A program made the position numbers and the translations under genes. A DNA stretch of 64,000 nt, from assembly GCA_024235395.1 (NCBI GenBank), contig JACKMK010000002.1, positions 186,001 to 250,000 of the forward strand, given 5' to 3'. The notes below the pieces were generated by a model that did no database searches, was not told the origin of the DNA, and saw only the letters and a list, made by a program, of their open reading frames with translations. Positions 44,961-52,596 of the stretch are shown in pieces (within the stretch, counting starts at the first letter, position 1; each line of letters starts with the position of its first letter). The DNA comes from Chromatiaceae bacterium. Its GTDB lineage: Bacteria > Pseudomonadota > Gammaproteobacteria > Chromatiales > Chromatiaceae.

Positions 44961-45484
44961 TCGCGCGCCTGCTGATTGCCCTGGGTCTGGTCGTTGTCAG
45001 CGCTGTCGCCGGTGCGCAGACGCCGCGCGACCCCGGCCAGTACTTCTTCAACGAGACATTTGGCGATTTTCGCGAAGAGTTGGCCAATGCACGCGCAGCG
45101 GGCAAGAAAGGCATCCTGATCATGTTCGAGATGGACGAATGCCCGTTCTGTCACCGGATGAAGACCACGGTACTCAATCAACCGGATGTCCAGGACTACT
45201 TCCGCGAGCATTTCCTGATCTTCCCGGTGGACATCGAGGGTGACGTGGAGGTTACCGATTTCAAGGGTCGCTCCACGACGATGAAGGACTTCGCATTCCA
45301 GCAGTACCGGGTGCGTGCGACCCCGGTGTTCGCATTTTTCGATCTCGACGGCAACTACATCAAACCGGCGCGTTTCACCGGGGCGACGCGTGACAAGCAG
45401 GAGTTCATGCAGCTCGGCCGGTATGTCGTCGAGGACGCCTACAAGGACCAGCCGTTCACTCGCTACAAACGCGCAGCACGCTGA
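44957..45484 (+). CDS. Periplasmic SoxW-like thioredoxin-fold protein
   Basis: A 175-residue exported protein with a signal peptide ending VAGAQ and a thioredoxin fold with the active site FEMDECPFCHRMKTTVLN and cis-Pro VRATPVFAFFDLDG. This arrangement (CPFC, 'YRVRATPVF') resembles the SoxW/thioredoxin-7 family that accompanies sulfur-oxidation systems, but no sox gene is seen. It is translationally coupled to the TlpA-like gene (ATGA) and ends 8 bp before the TolC-type gene. Confidence 0.82.
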   Translation: MIARLLIALGLVVVSAVAGAQTPRDPGQYFFNETFGDFREELANARAAGKKGILIMFEMDECPFCHRMKTTVLNQPDVQDYFREHFLIFPVDIEGDVEVTDFKGRSTTMKDFAFQQYRVRATPVFAFFDLDGNYIKPARFTGATRDKQEFMQLGRYVVEDAYKDQPFTRYKRAAR

Positions 45485-45492
45485 TACCGCGC

Positions 45493-46776
45493 ATGCGGGT
45501 CTTCGGCTTCACTCTACTGGTGTGGGTGTGCGCTGTGGCGCAGGCTGCGGAGCAGGCGCCGCTGCCTGATCCCTTGTCGCTGGAAGTGGCGCTGGCATCG
45601 GCGCCCGCCGATCTCCCGGCGTTGGAGTTGGCGGACGCGCAGCGCGACGCGAGCGACGCGGCGCTGGCCGAGGCACAATCGATCAGCGGCGTGAGGCTCG
45701 ATGCGATCGGCCGCCTGCGCTACATCGAACCCTCGTCGATTGCGCCCAACCGCGACCGAAACGACAGCAGTGCACGCATCGCGCTGAGCAAGCGGTTGTA
45801 CGATTTTGGGTACAGTGCAGCGCGTGAGACCGCCGCCCGACATGCCGGCGATGGCAGCGAATGGCGCTATCTCGACGCCCGGCAGAAGGCCCACCTGGAG
45901 ATCATGCAGCGCTACCTCGACGTGATCCTCGCCGACCTGCAGTACGCACGCGACAACGAGGCAATGGCGGGCGCCTATATCGATGCCGACCGGGCGCGCG
46001 ACCGGCACGAACTGAAGCGTCTGTCGGATGTCGATCTGCTGCGCTTCGAGGCCGATTACCAGGCGGCGCTGAATCAACGCATGCTCAGCCAGTCGCTGCA
46101 GCGCGCGACCAGGGCAAGACTGGCGATCGCGATGGGCCGGCCCGGAGAGCTGGCGTCGAACCTGGTGCGCCCGGCGCCGCCGGATACCTCGCTCGCCCAA
46201 CCCGAGTACGAGGCGCTGCTCAAGGAAGTGCTGCAAAACAATCCGCGGCTGAAGGCGTTGCGCGCCGAGGTCGACGGGGCCGTCGCGGCGCTTGAGGCGG
46301 CGCGCAAGGGTTTCGGCCCGGTGATCAGTGCCGAAGTGGATGCGCAGACCTACAACCGCAAGACCAACACCACGCACCCGTTCGGTGCCGGGCTGTTGCT
46401 CGAGGTGCCGCTGCTCACCGGCGGTGCGAAGGATGCGGCGATCGCCAAGGCACAGGCCGAATTGCGCGCCAGCAGTGCCGAGCTGTCGGTGGCCGAGCAC
46501 ACCCTGCGCCAGGAGGTGCTCGACCTGTGGTTGCGCCTCAGCAACATGCGCATCGAACTCGAGGGGCTGAAGGTGCGCGGCGACTATCGCGAGTTGTACC
46601 TCGACCGCAGCCGGGCGCTGTACGATCTCGAGGTGAAGACCGACCTCGGGGATGCGATGACCGAGATCTCGGCGGTCCGTCTGGATTTGGCACGGGTCGA
46701 GTTCGACTGGATGATGACCCAGGCGCGTCTCGCGGCGCTGGCTGGTCGTCTGTTGCCTGGGGAAGCGACACAATGA
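45493..46776 (+). CDS. TolC-family outer-membrane channel protein
   Basis: A 427-residue exported protein with a signal peptide (AVAQAAE) and the alpha-helical coiled-coil pattern of TolC-type outer-membrane factors; it lacks an obvious lipobox. Repeated long helices rich in Ala, Leu, Arg and Glu (for example LEIMQRYLDVILADLQYARD and LRQEVLDLWLRLSNMRIELE) and internal pseudo-symmetry fit the family. It would form the outer-membrane exit of an efflux or secretion path. The next gene, an adaptor, overlaps its stop by ATGA. There is no inner-membrane pump gene in the window. Confidence 0.85.
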   Translation: MRVFGFTLLVWVCAVAQAAEQAPLPDPLSLEVALASAPADLPALELADAQRDASDAALAEAQSISGVRLDAIGRLRYIEPSSIAPNRDRNDSSARIALSKRLYDFGYSAARETAARHAGDGSEWRYLDARQKAHLEIMQRYLDVILADLQYARDNEAMAGAYIDADRARDRHELKRLSDVDLLRFEADYQAALNQRMLSQSLQRATRARLAIAMGRPGELASNLVRPAPPDTSLAQPEYEALLKEVLQNNPRLKALRAEVDGAVAALEAARKGFGPVISAEVDAQTYNRKTNTTHPFGAGLLLEVPLLTGGAKDAAIAKAQAELRASSAELSVAEHTLRQEVLDLWLRLSNMRIELEGLKVRGDYRELYLDRSRALYDLEVKTDLGDAMTEISAVRLDLARVEFDWMMTQARLAALAGRLLPGEATQ

Positions 46777-47549
46777 ATCGATCGATGTATGGACTCGTTG
46801 CCGGGCTGCTGGCGTTGGGTACGACACTGCCGGTGATGGCCGCGGACGTACCGGCGCTGATCGGCTGGGCGCAGCGCGTCGAGCTTGGCACCCTGGTATC
46901 GGGGGTCGTCAGCGAGGTCCATGTGCGCCCGGGTCAGGCCGTCGCAAAAGGCGACCCCTTGCTCAGCCTCGACCAACGCGGTTTCGCCAGCCAGGTGGGC
47001 CGTCGCCAGGCCGAGTACCGGCATGCGCGGGCGATGCTCGAGGAGGCCGAGCGTGAGGATGCACGCGCGGTCGAACTCTACGATCGCACCGTCTTGTCGG
47101 ATTTCGAACGCAATCAGGCACTGATCGCACTGGAGGCGGCCCGTGCCACCGCGGAAGGTGCGCGCGCCCAACTGGTCGCCGCGCGCCTGGATCTCGAGCA
47201 CAGCGTGTTGTCGGCACCGTTCGACGGCGTGGTGCTCTCGGTCAATGCCGCGCCGGGGCAGAGCGTGGTCAGCGAACTGCAGAGCCAGCCGCTGGTGACC
47301 GTCGCGAACGGTCGCACCTTGCAGGCGCGCGCCGAAGTCGATGCGGAGCAGGCCAGCCGGCTGCAGCCCGGGCAGGCGCTGAACGCGACACTGCGCGGCA
47401 GTTCCGCTCGGGCAACCGTCGATCACGTCGGGCTCGAACCGGTCGAGAACGGCGGCTCGACACTGCGTTATCCCTTGCTGGTGGACGTCCCGGTCGGCGA
47501 AGGGCCGGCGCCGCGCGTCGGCGAGACACTCACGCTGCACCTGGAGTAG
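46773..47549 (+). CDS. Periplasmic adaptor (membrane-fusion) protein, HlyD/RND type, short
   Basis: A 258-residue exported adaptor, shorter than usual for this family. A signal peptide (LPVMA) is followed by the lipoyl-like half-motif GVVSEVHVRPGQAVAKGDPL, a short coiled coil (QAEYRHARAMLEEAEREDAR) and the matching half FDGVVLSVNAAPGQSVVSE, then a beta-barrel domain. These link an inner-membrane pump to TolC. The gene overlaps the TolC-type stop by 4 bp. The missing pump could be encoded elsewhere. Confidence 0.85.
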   Translation: MNRSMYGLVAGLLALGTTLPVMAADVPALIGWAQRVELGTLVSGVVSEVHVRPGQAVAKGDPLLSLDQRGFASQVGRRQAEYRHARAMLEEAEREDARAVELYDRTVLSDFERNQALIALEAARATAEGARAQLVAARLDLEHSVLSAPFDGVVLSVNAAPGQSVVSELQSQPLVTVANGRTLQARAEVDAEQASRLQPGQALNATLRGSSARATVDHVGLEPVENGGSTLRYPLLVDVPVGEGPAPRVGETLTLHLE

Positions 47550-47552
47550 GCC

Positions 47553-47819
47553 TTGCCCTGTCGTCGATACATCGTGCGCGGTCATGTTCAGGGCGTCTGG
47601 TTCCGTGCATCGGCCCGCGAGCAGGCGATGCGCCTCGGTCTCGACGGTCATGCGGTGAATCTTCCCGATGGCGGGGTGGAGGTGGTCGCCTCGGGAGACC
47701 TCGGCGCGCTCGACACGCTTGCGGCATGGCTGCGCCGTGGACCTGAGTTGGCGCGGGTGGAGCATGTGAGCAGCGAACCCTGGCCGGAGCCGACCGAACC
47801 GGGCTTCCGTACCGGATGA
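47553..47819 (+). CDS. acyP: Acylphosphatase
   Basis: An 88-residue acylphosphatase that hydrolyses carboxyl-phosphate bonds. The catalytic signature is YIVRGHVQGVWFRASAREQA (Arg and the later Asn of VNLPDGGVEV, with the family Asn-Leu-x-Asp-Gly pattern). The start is TTG 47553, four bp after the adaptor stop, with GGAG at 47543-47546 correctly spaced; no ATG is available. The stop overlaps the next start (ATGA). Its position between an adaptor and an ATPase gene is unusual. Confidence 0.92.
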   Translation: MPCRRYIVRGHVQGVWFRASAREQAMRLGLDGHAVNLPDGGVEVVASGDLGALDTLAAWLRRGPELARVEHVSSEPWPEPTEPGFRTG

Positions 47820-49612
47820 GCATCACCCGCCACGAAGTACTTGGCAGCCTACAGGCCGAACGTCGTCTGACCCTCGGCGAAGTGATCCCGCAACTGATCG
47901 AGGACGGCCTGCTGGATGCCGGGCACGCACCGCAGCTTGCCGATCGCGGCGCCGCGCGTGCGACCGCGGCAGCGATGCACCCATTGATCTGGCTGGCCGA
48001 AAACAACCTCACGCAGCCGGACGGCAATCCACTCGATCTGACAATCTTGACGCGCTGGCTGGCCCAACGCGCCCAACTGCCGCATTTCACGATCGACCCG
48101 TTGAAGATCGATGTCGACCTGGTGACTCGCGAGGTATCGCGCAGTTACACCGCGCGCTATCGCATCCTGCCTGTCGAGGTCGATGAGCACAGTGTGACCT
48201 TCGCGACGGCCGAGCCGTACGAACGCCACTGGGAGGAAGAGATGGCGCACGTGCTGCGCCGCGATGTCAAACGGGTGGTGGCCAATCCGGCGGACATCCT
48301 GCGCTATCAGGACGAACTGTTTGGGGTCAGCCATTCGATTCGCAAGGCACAGCGTCTCGCCGAAGGCGATCCGCTGGGGATCAACAACCTCGAGTCGCTG
48401 GTGCAGCTTGGGCGCGCGGGCAAGCTCGACGCCAACGATCGGCACGTCGTGACCATCGTCGACTGGCTGCTGCAATACGCGTTCGAACAGCGCGCGAGCG
48501 ACATCCACCTCGAACCGCGCCGCGAGGCCGGCAGCGTTCGTTTTCGGATCGATGGCGTGTTGCAGACGGTGTACCAGATCCCGACCACCATCATGGGTGC
48601 GATCACCAGCCGCATCAAGGCGCTGGGACGCATGGATGTGGTTGAAAAGCGCAGGCCGCAGGACGGGCGGGTCAAGACCAAGACACCGACCGGCATCGAG
48701 ATCGAGTTGCGCCTGTCGACCATGCCCACCGCGTTCGGTGAAAAGCTGGTGATGCGCATCTTCGATCCGCAGGTGTTGGTGCGTGATCTCAAGCAGCTGG
48801 GTTTCGGCGAACGAGACGCGCGACTCTGGGACACGATGACCCAGTCCTCGCACGGCATCATCCTGGTGACCGGACCGACCGGTTCGGGTAAGACCACGAC
48901 CCTGTACTCTACGCTGCGGCTGCTGGCGCAGCCGGACGTCAACGTGTGCACGATCGAGGACCCGATCGAGATGGTCGATCCGGCGATCAACCAGATGCAG
49001 GTGAATGCCCAGATCGGGCTGGATTTCGCGACCGGTGTGCGCACCCTGATGCGCCAGGACCCCGACATCGTGATGATCGGCGAGATCCGTGACCTGGAGA
49101 CGGCGGAGATGGCGATCCAGGCAGCCCTGACAGGTCACCTGGTATTGTCTACGCTTCATACGAACGATGCGCCGTCCGCAATCGTGCGCCTGATGGATAT
49201 AGGAGTACCACCCTATCTGATCAATGCCACCCTGCTCGGCGTTGTCGGCCAACGTCTGATCAGGACCCTGTGCCCAACCTGCAGCGCACGTGGCACCATC
49301 GATGCGCAGGCCTGGGCCGAGCTGACACAACCCTGGAAACTTCCGGTTCCGGCGAGCGGCCGGGTGTCGGTCGGCTGCGAGAAGTGCCGCGGCTCGGGAT
49401 ATCTCGGGCGGATCGGGATCTACGAGAGCCTGCGCATCACGCCGACGCTGCGCACGGCGATAAAACCGGACTGCGACATTGCCGATCTGCGCCGCCGGGC
49501 GATGCGCGAGGGATTGGAGCCATTGCGAATCAGCGGTGCGCGCAAGGTGATCGGCGGTATCACCTCGCTCGATGAGGTATTGCGCGTCGCGCCGCGCGTG
49601 GAACTGGGTTGA
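47816..49612 (+). CDS. GspE/PilB-type secretion ATPase
   Basis: A 598-residue ATPase of the type II secretion / type IV pilus family. An N-terminal MshEN-like region (to about 170) precedes the ATPase core with Walker A GPTGSGKTTTLYSTLR, the Asp box IEDPIEMVDPAINQMQVN, Walker B DIVMIGEIRDLETAEMA and the His box TGHLVLSTLHTNDA. The zinc-binding CPTC and CEKC (near 490 and 525) are intact. It powers assembly or secretion of pilin-like structures. There are no pilin, secretin or inner-membrane platform genes nearby, so it is an orphan here. It is translationally coupled to acyP. Confidence 0.92.
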   Translation: MSITRHEVLGSLQAERRLTLGEVIPQLIEDGLLDAGHAPQLADRGAARATAAAMHPLIWLAENNLTQPDGNPLDLTILTRWLAQRAQLPHFTIDPLKIDVDLVTREVSRSYTARYRILPVEVDEHSVTFATAEPYERHWEEEMAHVLRRDVKRVVANPADILRYQDELFGVSHSIRKAQRLAEGDPLGINNLESLVQLGRAGKLDANDRHVVTIVDWLLQYAFEQRASDIHLEPRREAGSVRFRIDGVLQTVYQIPTTIMGAITSRIKALGRMDVVEKRRPQDGRVKTKTPTGIEIELRLSTMPTAFGEKLVMRIFDPQVLVRDLKQLGFGERDARLWDTMTQSSHGIILVTGPTGSGKTTTLYSTLRLLAQPDVNVCTIEDPIEMVDPAINQMQVNAQIGLDFATGVRTLMRQDPDIVMIGEIRDLETAEMAIQAALTGHLVLSTLHTNDAPSAIVRLMDIGVPPYLINATLLGVVGQRLIRTLCPTCSARGTIDAQAWAELTQPWKLPVPASGRVSVGCEKCRGSGYLGRIGIYESLRITPTLRTAIKPDCDIADLRRRAMREGLEPLRISGARKVIGGITSLDEVLRVAPRVELG

Positions 49613-49748
49613 GGCAGCGCGTGTGTAGTGTGAACAGGCCCTAGTTGCAAGCGACGCGGAAGACATGACCCGTACCCGCTGCGGCAGGGTACCCGCTGCC
49701 ATTCAATCCGGCGGCATACCGACCAACAGGACACCAAGCGGAGGGGAT

Positions 49749-50327
49749 ATGTTTCAGGTACGGATACATGGACGCGGCGGTCAGGGGGTGGTCACGGCCG
49801 CCGAGATGCTGTCGATCGCCGCGTTTCTCGAAGGGCACTACTCGCAGGCCTTTCCGAGTTTCGGTTCGGAACGCATGGGCGCGCCCGTGATGGCGTTCTG
49901 CCGCATCGACGACAAGGAGATCCGCCTGCGCGAACCGGTGATGGCGCCGGATGCCCTGATCATCCAGGACACCACGCTGCTGCACCAGGTCAACCTGTTC
50001 GAGGGTTTGGTACCGCACGGCTACGTACTGATCAACTCGACCCGGAGTCTGGCGGATCTCGGACTGAGCGATTTTCTGCGCCAGTACCCGATCGAACATG
50101 CGATCACCGTTCCGGCGAGTGAGTTGGCGCGGCAATACGTGGGACGCCCACTGCCGAATGCGGCGTTGCTGGGCGGCTTTGCGGCGATGACCGGCCTGAT
50201 CGATGTGGCCTCGGTGAAGACGGCGATCAGCGAGAAGTTCCCGGCCAAGATCGCCGCCGCCAATGCCGCTGCGGCCGAAGCGGCGGCGAAGTACATTGTC
50301 CAACAGATGTCGGAGGCGACTGCCTGA
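49749..50327 (+). CDS. 2-oxoacid:ferredoxin oxidoreductase, gamma subunit
   Basis: A 192-residue protein of the gamma (PorC/VorC/KorC) family, which binds CoA and closes the active site of 2-oxoacid:ferredoxin oxidoreductases. It shows VRIHGRGGQGVVTAAEML and SFGSERMGAPVMAFCRIDD. GCGGAGGGG at 49738-49746 supports ATG 49749. It begins a four-gene run (gamma, alpha, beta, delta); its stop and the alpha start share one base (TGATG). The substrate (pyruvate, 2-oxoglutarate or another 2-oxoacid) cannot be fixed from the sequence. Confidence 0.92.
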   Translation: MFQVRIHGRGGQGVVTAAEMLSIAAFLEGHYSQAFPSFGSERMGAPVMAFCRIDDKEIRLREPVMAPDALIIQDTTLLHQVNLFEGLVPHGYVLINSTRSLADLGLSDFLRQYPIEHAITVPASELARQYVGRPLPNAALLGGFAAMTGLIDVASVKTAISEKFPAKIAAANAAAAEAAAKYIVQQMSEATA

Positions 50328-51580
50328 TGTTGAAGCAAACCGAAGGGTCACGGGCGATTGCCGAAGCCGTTGCTCTGGCGCGTCCCGAGGTGATCTGCGC
50401 CTATCCGATCACCCCGCAGACTCATATCGTCGAGAATCTCGGCCTGATGGTGAAGGCCGGCGAGATCGACGACTGCGAGTTCATCAATGTCGAATCCGAG
50501 TTCGCGGCCCTGTCGGTTGCGATCGGCGCCAGTGCGGCGGGCGCGCGCAGTTACACCGCGACCGCCAGCCAGGGGCTGCTGTTCATGGCCGAGGCGGTAT
50601 ACAACGCATCCGGCCTCGGTCTGCCGATCGTGATGACCATTGGCAACCGTGCGATCGGTGCCCCGATCAACATCTGGAACGACCAGCAGGACAGCATGTC
50701 GATGCGCGATGCCGGCTGGATCCAGTTGTACGCCGAGACCAACCAGGAGGCGGTCGATCTGCATCTCCAGGCATTCCGCCTCGCCGAGGAACTGTCGGTA
50801 CCGGTGATGGTCTGCGTCGATGGATTCATCCTCACGCATGCCTACGAGCGCGTGGATATTCCTGAGCAGGCGCAGGTGGACGCGTTCATTCCACCGTTCA
50901 AACCACGCCAGGTGCTGGACCCGCAGCACCCGGTCACGATCGGCGCGATGGTCGGGCCCGAGGCGTTTACCGAGGTGCGCTATCTGGCGCACTACCGGCA
51001 GATGCAGGCGTTGTGGATGATTCCCGAGCTGGCCGAAGAGTTCGAGCAGCATTTCGGCCGGGCATCCGGCGGGTTGCTGCATACCTACCGCAGTGAGGAT
51101 GCCGAAACACTGGTGGTCGCGCTCGGTTCAGTGAATGGCACGATCAAGGATGCGATCGACGAGTTGCGCGATGGTGGCATGGCGATCGGCTCGGTCAGCA
51201 TCTGTTCGTACCGGCCTTTCCCCGCGAAACGCGTTCAGGAAGTGCTGCGCCACGCCAAGCGTGTCGTGGTGATCGAAAAATCGCTCGCGGTCGGTATCGG
51301 CGGCATCCTGTCGACCGACGTGCGTATGGCGCTCGCCGGACTGCCGGCGCCGGTCTACACGGTGATCGCCGGCCTCGGCGGTCGTGCGATCACGCGGCGC
51401 TCGTTGTTGGAGGTCTTCCGCATGGCACACAAGGACGGTGTGCAGCGTTTGACGTTCCTGGATCTCAAGCACGAGGTCGTGCATCGCGAGATCGAGCGCC
51501 TTGAAACGCAGCAGCGTTCCGGCCCGACCGCGGAGAACATTCTGCGCGACCTCGGCAGCGTTGCCGACCACATCGGTTGA
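50327..51580 (+). CDS. 2-oxoacid:ferredoxin oxidoreductase, alpha subunit
   Basis: A 417-residue alpha subunit (PorA/KorA type) that carries the pyrimidine-binding half of thiamine diphosphate and the CoA-linked domains. It shows ICAYPITPQTHIVENL, FINVESEFAALSVAIGA with the catalytic Glu, ATASQGLLFMAEAVYNASG and MSMRDAGWIQLYAET. Together with the beta subunit it cleaves a 2-oxoacid to acyl-CoA and CO2, reducing ferredoxin, or does the reverse. It is followed by the beta gene after 11 bp. Confidence 0.94.
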   Translation: MLKQTEGSRAIAEAVALARPEVICAYPITPQTHIVENLGLMVKAGEIDDCEFINVESEFAALSVAIGASAAGARSYTATASQGLLFMAEAVYNASGLGLPIVMTIGNRAIGAPINIWNDQQDSMSMRDAGWIQLYAETNQEAVDLHLQAFRLAEELSVPVMVCVDGFILTHAYERVDIPEQAQVDAFIPPFKPRQVLDPQHPVTIGAMVGPEAFTEVRYLAHYRQMQALWMIPELAEEFEQHFGRASGGLLHTYRSEDAETLVVALGSVNGTIKDAIDELRDGGMAIGSVSICSYRPFPAKRVQEVLRHAKRVVVIEKSLAVGIGGILSTDVRMALAGLPAPVYTVIAGLGGRAITRRSLLEVFRMAHKDGVQRLTFLDLKHEVVHREIERLETQQRSGPTAENILRDLGSVADHIG

Positions 51581-51591
51581 TGGAAGGATAA

Positions 51592-52596
51592 ATGAAAACC
51601 TCGCACGTCAAGTTCTATCAAACCGGCACCTTTACCGTCGGCAATCGCCTGCTCGAAGATGCGCAGCGGTCGGTGCAGTCGACCATGGAACGCACCAATT
51701 CGCTGAACTCGGGGCACCGCGCCTGTCAGGGTTGCGGTGAGGCCCTCGGTGCGCGCTATGCGATCGACGCGGCGATGCGCGCGACCAACAACCAGCTGAT
51801 CGCAGCGAACGCCACCGGCTGCCTGGAGGTCTTCTCCACGCCTTATCCCGAGACCTCGTGGCAGATCCCCTGGATCCATTCCCTGTTCGGCAACACCGCT
51901 GCGGTCGCGACCGGCGTCGCCGCGGCGCTCAAGGTCAAGGGCCAGCACGCGACCCGGGTGGTCGCGCAGGGCGGCGACGGCGGCACCACCGACATCGGTT
52001 TCGGCTGTCTGTCCGGCATGTTCGAACGCAACGACGACGTGTTGTACATCTGTTACGACAACGAGGCGTATATGAACACCGGTGTACAGCGCTCGTCGGC
52101 CACGCCGCCCACCGCACGCACGGCGACCACGCAGGCGGCCGGTGATCATCCGGGCAATACGTTCGGCCAGGGCAAGAACGTGCCATTGATCGCGATGGCA
52201 CACGACATTCCGTACGTGGCGACCGCGACCGTGGCCAATGTGCGTGATCTCGAGGCCAAGGTCACGAAGGCGATGTCCATCCGCGGGGCGCGTTATATCC
52301 ATGTGCTGGTGCCCTGCCCGCTGGGCTGGGGTGCCGCACCGCACGACACCATCCGGCTGGCGCGCCTGGCCGCCGAGTCGGGGCTGTTTCCGGTGTTCGA
52401 GGCCGAACACGGCGAGATCACCGACCGTTATCGCATCCGCCGCCGGGTGCCGGTCGAGGAGTACCTGAAACTGCAGCGACGCTTCGCTCACCTGTTCAAG
52501 CCCACGTTGCGTACCGATGTAATCGCGCGGCTGCAGGAGATGGCGGATCGCAATGTGCGGCGTTTCGGCCTGGAAAATGTGGAGGCTGCACAATGA
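51592..52596 (+). CDS. 2-oxoacid:ferredoxin oxidoreductase, beta subunit
   Basis: A 334-residue beta subunit. It has the thiamine diphosphate motif AQGGDGGTTDIGFGCLSGMF followed by DNEAYMNTGVQRSS, and a [4Fe-4S] site starting HRACQGCGEALGARYAID with further Cys in NATGCLEVF. A GAAGGATAA at 51582-51590 is the ribosome-binding site. The delta gene overlaps by ATGA. The length and the Cys placement agree with PFOR/KGOR beta subunits. Confidence 0.94.
   Translation: MKTSHVKFYQTGTFTVGNRLLEDAQRSVQSTMERTNSLNSGHRACQGCGEALGARYAIDAAMRATNNQLIAANATGCLEVFSTPYPETSWQIPWIHSLFGNTAAVATGVAAALKVKGQHATRVVAQGGDGGTTDIGFGCLSGMFERNDDVLYICYDNEAYMNTGVQRSSATPPTARTATTQAAGDHPGNTFGQGKNVPLIAMAHDIPYVATATVANVRDLEAKVTKAMSIRGARYIHVLVPCPLGWGAAPHDTIRLARLAAESGLFPVFEAEHGEITDRYRIRRRVPVEEYLKLQRRFAHLFKPTLRTDVIARLQEMADRNVRRFGLENVEAAQ

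Noticed and set aside
47849..49702. Minus-strand open frame of 617 codons over the GspE/PilB ATPase
   Set aside because: Mirror of a protein with Walker A, Walker B and zinc motifs.
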